Shown here: positions 28,001 through 37,782 of the stretch, in pieces | How the letters are laid out: each line of letters starts with the position of its first letter | How positions within the stretch are numbered: position 1 is the first letter of the stretch | Source of the DNA: Motiliproteus sp. MSK22-1 | Lineage (GTDB): Bacteria; Pseudomonadota; Gammaproteobacteria; Pseudomonadales; Balneatricaceae | NCBI RefSeq assembly: GCF_001968815.1 | Contig: NZ_MIEQ01000096.1 | Location: 310,001-374,000, forward strand | Reading direction: 5' to 3' | Length of the DNA stretch: 64,000 nucleotides | Made by a program: the position numbers and the translations under genes | The notes under the pieces: generated by a model | What the model was told of the DNA's origin: nothing | Databases searched by the model: none | What the model saw: the letters and a program-made list of their open reading frames with translations, nothing else

Positions 28001-31000
28001 TTATAAATACCCCATACACTTTGCCCAAGCTGCTGCTTCAGCAATAGCCGTATCGTATTTGTCACCATTCTGTATTCGAATATCAAAAACATCCAACGCA
28101 AATGCTTCACCGAACATTCCTGCTCTGATCAGCTTGTTTTGTATATTTCGATATATTTTGGCTGTTTTGCCACTGCCGTTGCTGATAGTGCCTTTATGGT
28201 CAGATCTATCCATTTGAATTGCTGGCAAATTATCATCATTGGATATACCACCGTTGATGTTTCTTCTGTTTTTTCTCCCCGGGTATGATGCCTTGCCTGG
28301 AATATGGTGGGAATCTCTATTACAGGCATTTCCGCCTTTATAAATCGTCCCATGTCGGCCACCCCTGTACTCTCCAGGCCTGCATTTTTGTTCTTCTCCC
28401 TGAAGAGGGGCGCATTTTTCCCTGTTTTTTGAACCTTTTACCGCTCCACCATTATCTGCGTTTTTTCTGTCTTCGTTTTCCTTGCACTCGATCATCTCAT
28501 CCAGGATATCATCCATTTCCTCGATCATGGTCTCAAGATCGCTTGCGACGCTGTAGATTTCCCAGGCATCCCAGACGAGTATTCCTGCCGCTATCACCTC
28601 ACCGATTGGTAAGGGACCATCAGCCAAAGCAGCTGCGAGTGCAGCCCCCTTCTTGGCAGCACTCTTTAGTGCTAGATTTTTTGCGACCCGTCGAGTATCA
28701 AAGAGTCTGTTTTTGACTTTTGTGTATTTGTCCTTTCGATTCTTTTTAGCCTTATCGCTGCAATTAGCGGACTTGAAACCCAGTGGATCAATAAGGTTGT
28801 TTGGGTTGTTTTCGACATATCGGTAAAAGTTGCAATCACCGCTTTCGAACCCGATCGGGTCTCTGCTGATAAAACGCTGTATCGTTGGGTCATAATAACG
28901 TGCACGGTAATAGTACAGATCAGATGCATCGGTCTCTCTACCCGTAAACCCGTATGGGTTATAGGTTTCAATCTGTTTGCTGTAACCGTGTAATACTCCG
29001 TAACTATTGTCATAGTCTAGCTTTTCAACGATTTCGCCCGCCTCATTGGTAAGGGCTATAATGCTACCTTGGTGGTCTCGATGGTAGTAAAAAGTACCGT
29101 TGTGACTGCTAATACAAAGGGGAGTATCAGTTTTATCGTCATGGGTGATGCTCACTAAATGAGGCTTTTCTGATGCTTTGTGGATCAGAATGGCAATAAT
29201 ATTTAGTCGGTCATAGATATATTCGTAGCGAGTTCTGCCTATGAGCTTTTCAATTCGTCGCCCTAGAGGATCGTAACGATAGGATATCTCAAATTTTATC
29301 CAGCGTTGTTTAATCGCATCATAGCGTTGTCCATGAAAACGGACTAGCTGGTTTTTGGCGTTGTACTTATAATGCTGTTCATCACCACTCACTTTGCTTG
29401 TCTTCTTAATCAGATTACCGCGCTGATCATAACTAAAGCGATGGGTTGGGTTCTCTAGTAGTTGATTGCTCCCCGGTTGGTAGTGCCAAATTTCCTCTTG
29501 CGAAATATTACTCTGATCATTCAGGCGAAGCTGGGTTAGATTCCCCATGCTGTCATACTTATAGTGGGTTTTTCCTGAGCAAATTAATCGACCTGATGTA
29601 TCATACTGGTAATGATGATCGTTCTTCTGTTTAATTAGTCCGCTTTTATCTCTGACGTACTTCAGGGTATGACTACCCGTTGTAATATCAGTTAGTTCCC
29701 CTGCTGTATCATAGCTACGTTGTTCCCGTTGATGATTGGGGTAATCTCGGACGGTTAATTGGCCTGCTGTATTGTGCTGCTGGGTGATGAATATCTTGTC
29801 ATTCAAGCGAATACCCGTTAGCTGGCCAATATCGTCTCGCTGGTAGTTAACTTGCTGCTCGAAATAATTTAAATGTATACGTTTTCCGTTCGCGTACGAA
29901 TAGCCGATTATGTGTTCATTTTGCTGCTCCTGAACAATAGAACCGGAACGATCATAAGAGAACTTTAGAGAGCTTTCGCCACATCGGGCGTGAATCAGTC
30001 TCCCTACGCTGTCAAAGTGATAGTGGGTTTCCAATTCACCGACACGCTCAATATAGCTGTCTGTTTGGTAATCATAGTGAACTGTGCTGTTATCTTCACG
30101 ACGGATCTGAACCAGATTACCGTCATTATCATAGTCGTAGGCTTTGAGTTTGCCATTGGTACTCTTTACTTCTAGAACCCGGCCTTGGGAGTCGTAATGA
30201 TAATGTGTTTTGTAACCACTAGGGTCAGATATTGATGATAATTGCCCCTCAACATCATAATTTACAAAAATTCTGCCGCTATCATCACTAATCTCTGCAA
30301 TTGAATCGTCACTATTATAGGTAAAGCGCACGGTGCGCTGTTCCTGGTCGGATATTTGCTGTACACGCCCCAGGCAGTCGTATTGGGCCGTGATTCTATT
30401 TCCCTCAGCTCCAACCTTAGCGATAGGTTGATCCATATTGTTGAATATTGTCTGGGTTATTTGACCGTTAGCATCGATAGTCTGCGTGCAATTACCGCGT
30501 GTATCATACTGGAAATTTTCCTTAAGTCCTTGTGCGTTGGTTAGGCTTAGTAAGTTTCCTCTACTATCATGGCTTTGGATGATGTTTCCTTGACTAGTTT
30601 CAATTTTATATGCGTTAACTTGTTGATCTATATATGAATATAGGGTCGTGTTTTTTAAGTCTGTTTTTTCTAATAAGCGAAGGCGATGATCATAACGAAA
30701 AGTTCCGGTTAAGCCTCTACAGTCTCCCTTAATGGCTGTTTTGTCGGCTGCTTGCCACTGTAGGTATTGTGTGAATCCATTAGCGAAGCGAATACGATCA
30801 ATTAAGCCATAGGAATCCCAATGGTAATAGGTTTTCGGCTCTTCTTGGATGTTTACAATTATTGAAGACTTATCGAGATCATATCTGTAGTTCTTACTGA
30901 CTAGCTTTTCAGTCAGTTTTTCACTGACCGAAGAGACTTGTCCGTTGTCATGATATAGCACTTCCAATAACGCTTGATTCAGGCTGTTATGAACACTTTT

Positions 31001-31879
31001 TAGTAACCCGGTTGATTGAGTTACCTGGTTGTTGGATTGGCTGTGCGAACTGGTTTGGCTGTCGTCAGTTTTATACTGATAGAGCCGCTTGCCACCGCTA
31101 GGCAAAACAACTTCCTTCAGCAAGCCTGTTGAACCATATTTAAATAACCAAGCACGCTCACCATGATCGCTAACGGCTTCGATCTGACCCTCATGGTTAT
31201 AGCGCAAACTCAAGCTGGAACCGGAGCTGTTCTGAACACCGATCAGTTGCTGCTGGTCATTGTAATTCAGCCGTATGTAATTACCGTTACGGTCTTTTTC
31301 GGCCTGCAGATGCCCGTCTTGATAAAAAGCGGTATGGCCATCAGGATAGCTGACCTTAAATACTTTATGATCCCAGCTGATTTCAATACCTTGCTGGCTG
31401 TCATCAACCAGGGAGTGGGTCTGGGCATCATAATGAAAATCAAATCGTTGACCATTGCTCAGGCTGAGTCGGTAGGGTTGCTGAGCCAGGGTTGCATATT
31501 GACTAAATCTGGACTCATAGTGAAAGCGCCAGTGAGGGCCTAAGTGGCCGGAGTAGGGGTCTTCGGACAAGTAGTGTAATTTAAGCTGAATGGGCATATT
31601 GCCGGCAAGAGTTATCAGACTCTCTTCGTAGTATAATTGCCCGGTTTGAAGGATGACGTTACCTTCCATCCGGGAACCCAGCATCCCGGGTGTTTTGCTG
31701 GCCAAGGGATGAACCCGGTGACCTGCTGTCAGCAATGTGGAGCGCTCGCGGGAAGAGGAGCCGGTGTTGTTTATGTACTCAGGTTCACCGGCATCCATCC
31801 ATGCCTGTAATTCTTCAAACAAGGCGTTTTTAGGTTCATTTTTTGATTTTTGATCAGGCTTCGATACGCTATTAGACAT
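28001..31879 (-). CDS. rhs: Rhs-family T6SS effector with SHH-type HNH/Endo VII nuclease tip
   Basis: Polymorphic toxin of 1292 residues. The start is the ATG at 31879, behind AGGTGA and overlapping the DUF4150 stop; a frame to 31942 is too long. Residues 1-100 are a linker, and about 100-1000 contain many RHS/YD repeats (YDxxGxL, for example YDSQGRVLEV). The core ends with YRARYYDP and FISRDPIGF, then NNLIDPLGF near 1035. The variable tip of 257 residues follows: an Ala-rich hydrophobic stretch, then a nuclease with RDSHHIPGKAS (His-His at about 1191-1192) and AIQMDRSDHKGTISNG (Asp-His at about 1227-1228). That matches the Tox-SHH branch of the HNH/Endo VII fold, so DNA is the expected target. 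VgrG and a PAAR-like protein encoded upstream should load it onto the type VI apparatus. Confidence 0.88.
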   Translation of the reverse strand: MSNSVSKPDQKSKNEPKNALFEELQAWMDAGEPEYINNTGSSSRERSTLLTAGHRVHPLASKTPGMLGSRMEGNVILQTGQLYYEESLITLAGNMPIQLKLHYLSEDPYSGHLGPHWRFHYESRFSQYATLAQQPYRLSLSNGQRFDFHYDAQTHSLVDDSQQGIEISWDHKVFKVSYPDGHTAFYQDGHLQAEKDRNGNYIRLNYNDQQQLIGVQNSSGSSLSLRYNHEGQIEAVSDHGERAWLFKYGSTGLLKEVVLPSGGKRLYQYKTDDSQTSSHSQSNNQVTQSTGLLKSVHNSLNQALLEVLYHDNGQVSSVSEKLTEKLVSKNYRYDLDKSSIIVNIQEEPKTYYHWDSYGLIDRIRFANGFTQYLQWQAADKTAIKGDCRGLTGTFRYDHRLRLLEKTDLKNTTLYSYIDQQVNAYKIETSQGNIIQSHDSRGNLLSLTNAQGLKENFQYDTRGNCTQTIDANGQITQTIFNNMDQPIAKVGAEGNRITAQYDCLGRVQQISDQEQRTVRFTYNSDDSIAEISDDSGRIFVNYDVEGQLSSISDPSGYKTHYHYDSQGRVLEVKSTNGKLKAYDYDNDGNLVQIRREDNSTVHYDYQTDSYIERVGELETHYHFDSVGRLIHARCGESSLKFSYDRSGSIVQEQQNEHIIGYSYANGKRIHLNYFEQQVNYQRDDIGQLTGIRLNDKIFITQQHNTAGQLTVRDYPNHQREQRSYDTAGELTDITTGSHTLKYVRDKSGLIKQKNDHHYQYDTSGRLICSGKTHYKYDSMGNLTQLRLNDQSNISQEEIWHYQPGSNQLLENPTHRFSYDQRGNLIKKTSKVSGDEQHYKYNAKNQLVRFHGQRYDAIKQRWIKFEISYRYDPLGRRIEKLIGRTRYEYIYDRLNIIAILIHKASEKPHLVSITHDDKTDTPLCISSHNGTFYYHRDHQGSIIALTNEAGEIVEKLDYDNSYGVLHGYSKQIETYNPYGFTGRETDASDLYYYRARYYDPTIQRFISRDPIGFESGDCNFYRYVENNPNNLIDPLGFKSANCSDKAKKNRKDKYTKVKNRLFDTRRVAKNLALKSAAKKGAALAAALADGPLPIGEVIAAGILVWDAWEIYSVASDLETMIEEMDDILDEMIECKENEDRKNADNGGAVKGSKNREKCAPLQGEEQKCRPGEYRGGRHGTIYKGGNACNRDSHHIPGKASYPGRKNRRNINGGISNDDNLPAIQMDRSDHKGTISNGSGKTAKIYRNIQNKLIRAGMFGEAFALDVFDIRIQNGDKYDTAIAEAAAWAKCMGYL

Positions 31880-32291
31880 CAATTTCACCTGTGTCGGTGA
31901 TTGCACCCTGCTGTGGAGCAGGGGCAAAGACAACAGTCCCAATGGTGTTTTTTTTGTTCATATGCACCTTGTCACCAACCCTGACTAACCAACTACCTTC
32001 TATTTTCACTGACTTGCTGTGCTCCAGCGGTTCTGCTTTGCTACCGACGCTACCTGATTTGACTCCCTTGGCTACTCCGGCCTGGTCGCCGGTGACTTTG
32101 GTGGTGTGACTTTTAAGCAGGACGGCCCAGTTACCATTAAAACGTGTGGTTTTTGACAGCTTGGTCGTATTATCAAGCGTTTCTGTGACTGGAAAGGGGA
32201 CAGGACCCACATTCGGCACTTTGCAGACGTCTGGAGTCGAGCAGATGACCAGGTATTTTCCATCAGCGCGGGCGGCAAATTCATCTGCCAT
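31872..32291 (-). CDS. DUF4150 PAAR-like protein of T6SS
   Basis: A 139-residue protein of the DUF4150/PAAR-like family, which caps the VgrG spike and links effectors to it. Family features are VPNVGPVPFPV, GDQAG followed by GVKSG, EPLEHSKSVKIEGSWLVRVGDKVHMNKKNTIG. The start lies 7 bases after AGGAG and overlaps the DUF2169 gene by 11 bases. The stop overlaps the rhs start. The tight overlap of adaptor, PAAR-like and rhs genes indicates that the three products are made and assembled together. Confidence 0.85.
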   Translation of the reverse strand: MADEFAARADGKYLVICSTPDVCKVPNVGPVPFPVTETLDNTTKLSKTTRFNGNWAVLLKSHTTKVTGDQAGVAKGVKSGSVGSKAEPLEHSKSVKIEGSWLVRVGDKVHMNKKNTIGTVVFAPAPQQGAITDTGEIDV

Positions 32292-33477
32292 AAGAAATCT
32301 CCTGTAAAGCGGCTTTTTGAGATTGTTCTGTTTGAGATTGCTCGGTTCTGGGCGGTTTTGTTTTAGATCGGTTGATCCATTCGACGGGCAAATACTTAAA
32401 GTTCAGGGCTTGTATCGGGTCGTTTATAACCTGGTAGTGGCGGTAAGAAACGTATACAGCCCAGTCCTCTGACTGATCCGATTCAATATCAATCAATACG
32501 GTGTCTATTTTCATACGCGTACGAGACTGATTGCCTTGTTTGTCGGTTGTTTCAACAAAGCAGTGAAGTTCGGGCAGGTGAAAGGATACCCTGGGGGCTC
32601 TGGGGAGCAGGTTTTCCAGTTCAAAGCGACTATTTACTTCAATATGTCGGTCCAGGATTAGTTCAGGGTTGGCTGCCTGGTGGTGAAAAACATTAAAATC
32701 CTTGGGTGGATAAGGATGCTGGTTATCCAGCCATTGCTGATCATAGGTACCGGCATAGCCTGTTCTGATGGGCCAGGCCCGATTAATAAAACCAAAACCG
32801 GGCGGGTATGATTTAGGTGTTAATTGAGGAGTAGCCCATTCGACCTGATGAACTGGAAAACTATTGGGCAGCATTTTGCGGTGCCTGATTCCGGTGCCGG
32901 ATGGATTTATAGCGTTGTACGCCAGGTAAGTGGGTATTTCTTCTTCCTCTTTTCGGGGGTCATAGAGACTGCCCCCTTGGGCCTTATCGTAGGAGAGTCT
33001 GACCCGTTTAACGGCTTCCAAGGGGCTTTTTGCCCAGCCTATGGGCATCTTGACCCATTGGCGTGCGCCACGGACATTTAATATAAGATGCTTTAATATT
33101 TTGCCTGAGGGAGTCAGCACTTTGATGCCACAATTCCAGTGCATCTTTGGCGTACCATCGGGACTATGAGCGATGGCGTTGAGCACAATGTCAGTACGAG
33201 ACTTATAGGTTATAAAGTCAGATTCGTAACGGACGGGGCGAGTAATGTCGTCACCGTAGTATTGATCGCCGCCAAAAAGTTCTCCCTGATCGGGAGTCAA
33301 GCGCAACGACCAATAGGATGAGTAGTAATCAGGAGGAGGCTGTAACCGGTATTTAACCCGCGTCAGGCAGGTCAGGTGCTGGCATCGTGAAGCATCAGCA
33401 TTTTCCCAGGCAACCGAAGGAAAGGGGGTGTGATTTTCAACTTTCATTGAAGGTACTCTAACATTGTCATTTTTCAA
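32281..33477 (-). CDS. DUF2169 T6SS adaptor/chaperone
   Basis: A 398-residue cytoplasmic protein of the DUF2169 family, which is thought to help load DUF4150/PAAR-like effectors onto VgrG. The N-terminal MKVENHTPFPSVAWEN is the family opening. From that ATG (33447) the protein would be 388 residues, but a TTG at 33477 has the better ribosome site (GGAG); the start is undecided. Central features are the segment VLNAIAHSPDGTP and NPSGTGIRH, both typical. The C-terminal 30 residues are polar with a repeated TEQSQ. It overlaps the DUF4150 gene and lies 61 bases after vgrG. Confidence 0.82.
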   Translation of the reverse strand: MKNDNVRVPSMKVENHTPFPSVAWENADASRCQHLTCLTRVKYRLQPPPDYYSSYWSLRLTPDQGELFGGDQYYGDDITRPVRYESDFITYKSRTDIVLNAIAHSPDGTPKMHWNCGIKVLTPSGKILKHLILNVRGARQWVKMPIGWAKSPLEAVKRVRLSYDKAQGGSLYDPRKEEEEIPTYLAYNAINPSGTGIRHRKMLPNSFPVHQVEWATPQLTPKSYPPGFGFINRAWPIRTGYAGTYDQQWLDNQHPYPPKDFNVFHHQAANPELILDRHIEVNSRFELENLLPRAPRVSFHLPELHCFVETTDKQGNQSRTRMKIDTVLIDIESDQSEDWAVYVSYRHYQVINDPIQALNFKYLPVEWINRSKTKPPRTEQSQTEQSQKAALQEISYGR

Positions 33478-33538
33478 TACTCCGCATTACGACCAGGCGA
33501 TGCAGTGGATTCAAAGCTTTGCAGCGTTAGGGAAATCC

Positions 33539-35668
33539 TTAGTTGATGTCGACTAGTTCACTGAGCACCTCTACATGTTTACTTCCTTCCATTTTGATTT
33601 GTGTTCCCTTCAAGAGAATGGTGCCGTCTGCATTGAGAATCAGGGAGCTGCTGCCGACCACCAGTTCGAAGCGCTTCCCTGCAATAATATGTTTCGACAA
33701 TCCTACTTGTTCTGAGGAACTTAAGCCTACTGACTCGTTCTTAGCGGCTCCCACACTAACTTGATAGGCTGCGCCTATTGTCAGGGCTTTTGCTGCGCCA
33801 ATCGTTTCGGTACTGGCCGCAACAATGGTTTCCGTTTTATTGGCACCCACAGTAATGGTTTGGTTGATGCCAATACCGACGGTTTCGTTACCACCCACCG
33901 TTTCATCGCGGTTAACGCCGATATTGATTGTTTCGTTATTAGCAACGGTTTCTGTACGGTCATTACCAATACTGATGGTTTCGTTATGACCGACGGTCTC
34001 TGTTCGATCATTGTTGATGTCGATGGTCTGATCGCCAGGTTCCTTTTTCGAAAAGCCGACTTTGAGGGTGTCATTGTTTTCAACCACGCGATTAAAGTCT
34101 TTTTCCGCATGGAAGTAGATCTCTTCAACACCTTTTTTATCTTCAAAGCGCAGTTCATTGAAGTTATCCCCTGAGCCGCCCTTGCTGCTACGGGATTTGA
34201 TCCCCGATTGGGTTTTGTTGGCCGGTAAGCCATAGGGAGTGGGGTTGTCACCGTTGTAGACGCGGCCGGTGATGATCGGACGGTCTGGATCACCTTCCAG
34301 AAAATCAACAATGACTTCCTGACCGATACGGGGGAGGAATACCGCTCCCCATTGTTTGCCAGCCCAGTTCTGTGAGACGCGGATCCAGCAGGAACTATTC
34401 TCATCGGATGTGCCGTAGCGATCCCAATGGAACTGGACTTTGACCCGACCGTGTTCGTCGGTGTAAATCTCCTCACCTGCAGGGCCAACGACGATGGCCG
34501 TTTGTGGTCCCTCAACGCGGGTTTTACGGGTGACAGATTCCGAACGGAACGGGATCGTCTGTTTAAGTGCTTTGAATTGACAGCGATAAACGTCTTTTAC
34601 CGGATCATCGATAGATGTCTCAGCCACCGTGTTTGCTTCCGAAGGAACCGGAGAATGGCTGCTGGAGGCTGACTGAGAAATATAATCATCGGAACAGATT
34701 TCCAGCTCTGTTTCAGTCACCAGATATTCAATGTTCTGGTCAATCCGTGGGTAGTTGCTCAGCTCGAAGAGTTTTCCGGTGGTTATTTTTGATGTGTTAC
34801 CGCGACCGTCACCCTGCTCAGCGACAGCTTGAATTTCTTCCAGACGAATTCGGGTCAGGCTGTCGCCTGGGCCTTTTTCGTAGTATTTGCCGGGGTAATC
34901 GAAGATTTCATCATCCGAATGGTCATAGCTGCCGGGTGATGATGAACGTGATTCCAGGCTTTTTTTTGGCTTGATGAAGTCAAAATCAGTCGCTACATAC
35001 TTACCTGACTTGACTTTGGTATGGGTTTGCCAGTAATCCACATGCTGCTCATCCCGACGATCTTGCTCGGGCGGGTAGTAGAGTATAGTCCCAGAGCTTT
35101 CGTGACTGCTGATATCGTCGGTCAGAACCAATATATGTTTTCCGGCCTGGTGTCTGAAGTAGTAATAAATACCTTCTTCCTCCAGCAGGCGGCTGATAAA
35201 AGAAAAGTCTGTTTCACGATACTGCACACAGTATTTGCGGGTGACACAGGTGCGACTGACAGCCAACTCAAAATCAGAGAAACCGTTGTCGCGTAATACC
35301 GCTTGCACAATGGCTGTAACATCCTGATCCTGAAAAATCCGACAATCGGCAGTTCGTGTCAAAAACCAAAGCCAGGGTTTGATTGTTGCTTTGTAAACAG
35401 CATATCGATCTGATGTGCCGGTGTAATCAAACTGGCTGACGAAACCGTTAAAATAGCGGATGCCTCCGTCTTCTGCTTCCAGTATGACAGTGAGGTTCTG
35501 GCCAAGGATATCGGTGTACCGAATATTGCTGTCTTCGCTTAGCATCTCGAGGTTGTACTCGAACAGCTTACCCAGGCTCTCGTGCCCGGTCATTCTACGA
35601 AAAACAAGAACATCAGCGCCCAGAGGCGATTCGATGGAAATGATTCTGTCAGATTGCGTTATCGACAT
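33539..35668 (-). CDS. vgrG: Type VI secretion spike protein VgrG
   Basis: Trimeric tip protein of the type VI secretion needle, 709 residues. Residues 1-350 are the gp27-like part (PLGADVLVFRRMTGHESLGKLFEYNLEML; HYFR-type stretch EEEGIYYYFRHQAGKHILVL). An OB-fold gp5-like region follows with VVGPAGEEIYTDEHGRVKVQFHWDR and VIVDFLEGDPDRPIITGRVYN. The C-terminus is a beta-helix of VGxNxT repeats (about ten, residues 560-680). It ends without an extra effector domain, so it carries cargo rather than being an evolved VgrG. It heads the cargo operon. No structural type VI genes are in the window, so the apparatus must be encoded elsewhere. Confidence 0.95.
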   Translation of the reverse strand: MSITQSDRIISIESPLGADVLVFRRMTGHESLGKLFEYNLEMLSEDSNIRYTDILGQNLTVILEAEDGGIRYFNGFVSQFDYTGTSDRYAVYKATIKPWLWFLTRTADCRIFQDQDVTAIVQAVLRDNGFSDFELAVSRTCVTRKYCVQYRETDFSFISRLLEEEGIYYYFRHQAGKHILVLTDDISSHESSGTILYYPPEQDRRDEQHVDYWQTHTKVKSGKYVATDFDFIKPKKSLESRSSSPGSYDHSDDEIFDYPGKYYEKGPGDSLTRIRLEEIQAVAEQGDGRGNTSKITTGKLFELSNYPRIDQNIEYLVTETELEICSDDYISQSASSSHSPVPSEANTVAETSIDDPVKDVYRCQFKALKQTIPFRSESVTRKTRVEGPQTAIVVGPAGEEIYTDEHGRVKVQFHWDRYGTSDENSSCWIRVSQNWAGKQWGAVFLPRIGQEVIVDFLEGDPDRPIITGRVYNGDNPTPYGLPANKTQSGIKSRSSKGGSGDNFNELRFEDKKGVEEIYFHAEKDFNRVVENNDTLKVGFSKKEPGDQTIDINNDRTETVGHNETISIGNDRTETVANNETINIGVNRDETVGGNETVGIGINQTITVGANKTETIVAASTETIGAAKALTIGAAYQVSVGAAKNESVGLSSSEQVGLSKHIIAGKRFELVVGSSSLILNADGTILLKGTQIKMEGSKHVEVLSELVDIN

Positions 35669-36123
35669 TGCAGAATGCTTCCTTGCGCATTAGTTTAAAA
35701 GTGCGAAATCCTACTGGAATTTTAATTGGATTGCACCTGGCTCTTAGTTCTTTTTGTTTTTACAGGTTTTTTTATTAGTACGGTTCTCTTTGCGATTAAA
35801 AGTGATGAGGCTGAACGACTGTATCTTTTCGTTTCTTGGAACAGAGCAAACATCCATAAGGAGTCTTGGTTGGGAGGTGCTGAACCCCGTTACGTGCTGT
35901 AGTCAAAGTCAGTTTGGTGGATTAAAAATTTAGTTCTTATCAGAAGAAAACGGAGTGGATGTTTCTGACAAAGTAATAATCTCCGTCTATTCTCGCTTCA
36001 CTTTTGTCAGGTTTAAATCTAGGGTAAGCGGGTTTGGGAAAGGGGCCAAGGTTCCCTGCTATCAATATGTGTGAGCGTCCAGGGCCTGTCCTGGCGTTCA
36101 CTTACACTATTAATGGAAATAAA
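35669..36123. other. Divergent gap between vgrG and the M14 peptidase gene
   Basis: This 455-base gap is AT-rich near vgrG and should hold both promoters. The only structure I see is a hairpin of GTGAGCGTCCAGG (36071-36083) with CCTGGCGTTCAC (36090-36101), with one bulge, ending 22 bases before the peptidase start. No gene is supported; an open frame reaching 36034 would put that hairpin inside the coding region. Confidence 0.4.
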
Positions 36124-37680
36124 ATGTTATTACAAAAGGAATTTGCCGTAAGAGTGTCAAGCGTTCTTTTGATGTTGTCGCTTTCATCTGGAGTTATGGC
36201 TAATCACGCTAAAAATGAGTTTCATAAGCACAGATCTATGGATAAAGCGCTAAAAGGTTTATCGACCTACCAGCAACTGGATAAAAAACTCGCCAGAATC
36301 AAAAGAAAATCCCGTCGCCCGATACAAGTGGGTCCATTGATTAGAAATGGCGATAACAAAGGGCTTATCGACATAGATATTCCTCTGGATCAAAGTCTAT
36401 CCATCAACCATGAGGTTTGTGGAGGTGGTCATTCAGTGCCCAGTATACGAAATGCGGTCGTTTGTACCCTGAATGATCAGGGGCGGGGTAATACTGATCC
36501 GACTAAAATAGGGCAATCGACTCAGGGCCGGGCCTTGTTGGCTGCGCGTTTAGGGAATCGGGCAGGGACCCGAGTGATGATCATTACACAGCAGCACGGT
36601 AATGAACCGGCCGGTACTGAGGCTGCCGTTAAGGTATTGCGCTGGTTAACTCGTTCCCATAGAAAAGCAATCAGAAATATATTGCGCAAGCTGGATCTGT
36701 TGGTTTTGGTCAGAGCCAACCCCGACGGCGGTGAGCCAGACTCGCTGCATTGTGAGTTAGACCCTCTCCCCGGCCGTGTTATTACCAAGGATTGCGCTCT
36801 GATCAGACAGTCTGTTGATGCAACAGCTGGCGGTGCATTTGCAAGCGATTCAGAAGCGGATTTCAGTGGTATCGTCGGTCGCGGTTATGATCTTAACCGC
36901 TATCACCATGTAGGTTTGGATAAGCCTATTCGTCCCATCGAAAGCCAGGCTATGGTGGCCGCTGCTCTGGCCTTCCAGCCTCTGGTTATACTGGATTTGC
37001 ACGGAGATCTGCATAAAACAGATTGCCATATTGATTTTGACAGTATTCTTCCCGGTCAGGTATTGGGTCTGTTTCCTACCGGTGAATGTGCTGAACCGGA
37101 CCAGGAAGATGATGTTCGGCTGATGAGTCCTTTTGCTGACGCCAAGGTTGGCTCCGAGCAGGAGAATCTGGTTAAAAGCCTGGCGGTGGATGTGATGGAT
37201 CGTGTTGATGAAGTGTTTGACGGCTCTGTCGGTCGTTTTTCTCAGGTTCAGTTCGGGTCCGGTAATATTGGCAGTGGTTCTGCGGCAACCTATCAGGTTA
37301 TTGGTGCGGGTGCCGGGGGGTGGGAGACTGCGAATTTCTCCTACGAGGTCCGCTCTGATGTTACAGCTGTTGTTGATGGTCAAGCTGTTATCGGATTGAA
37401 CCCCGGTTTGCCTGACCCTGACCTGCTAAAACAACAGATACGCATCAATCGAGTTGCTCTGATTTCGGCACTTAAGTCGCTGGCCAAGTTTGCGGATAAT
37501 CCACCGATAGATGGTGCAGATTTTTGTGACTACCCTTTGGCTTCGGGCTTGATCGCCAGTCTACCCGAGAAGTATTGGGGCGATGCCGCAACCGAATCTA
37601 ACGTCCTGGTACCTATCTCCCCGGCTATAGGGGTGCCGCTTTATATTAGTGGGAATTGCCCGGACAGCCCACTTCAATAA
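36124..37680 (+). CDS. Secreted M14-family zinc carboxypeptidase-like protein
   Basis: A predicted periplasmic or secreted zinc peptidase of 518 residues. From the ATG at 36124 there is a signal peptide (VSSVLLMLSLSSGVMANHA). The zinc motif HxxE is in QQHGNEPAG, the substrate-binding N-R pair in GYDLNRYHH, the third zinc ligand is the histidine in ILDLHGDLH, and the catalytic glutamate is in NFSYEVRSD. These are the four marks of family M14. The substrate is unknown. The rest has several cysteines (CGGGH, CTLND, CHID, CGEC-like) that may form disulfides. It stands alone and divergent from vgrG. The assignment to M14 is good, the specificity open. Confidence 0.78.
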   Translation: MLLQKEFAVRVSSVLLMLSLSSGVMANHAKNEFHKHRSMDKALKGLSTYQQLDKKLARIKRKSRRPIQVGPLIRNGDNKGLIDIDIPLDQSLSINHEVCGGGHSVPSIRNAVVCTLNDQGRGNTDPTKIGQSTQGRALLAARLGNRAGTRVMIITQQHGNEPAGTEAAVKVLRWLTRSHRKAIRNILRKLDLLVLVRANPDGGEPDSLHCELDPLPGRVITKDCALIRQSVDATAGGAFASDSEADFSGIVGRGYDLNRYHHVGLDKPIRPIESQAMVAAALAFQPLVILDLHGDLHKTDCHIDFDSILPGQVLGLFPTGECAEPDQEDDVRLMSPFADAKVGSEQENLVKSLAVDVMDRVDEVFDGSVGRFSQVQFGSGNIGSGSAATYQVIGAGAGGWETANFSYEVRSDVTAVVDGQAVIGLNPGLPDPDLLKQQIRINRVALISALKSLAKFADNPPIDGADFCDYPLASGLIASLPEKYWGDAATESNVLVPISPAIGVPLYISGNCPDSPLQ

Positions 37681-37732
37681 GGGTATTGATTCGTCGACAG
37701 GTTGTTCGTCTGCCTTACCATAATAGGCATGG

Positions 37733-37768
37733 AGAGAGGGGTGCAGATACTGTTTGCAACTCCTCTCT
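37733..37768. terminator. Hairpin between convergent M14 peptidase and pspA genes
   Basis: AGAGAGGGGTGCA (37733-37745) pairs with TGCAACTCCTCTCT (about 37755-37768) with one wobble and one bulge across a 9-base loop. T-runs are short on both sides. It sits between two convergent stops and likely ends both transcripts. Confidence 0.5.
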
Positions 37769-37782
37769 TCAACGTTTAATTG

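Noticed and set aside
33761-34515. Long open frames on both strands within the repeat end of vgrG
   Set aside because: They are low-complexity shadows of the VGxNxT repeats.
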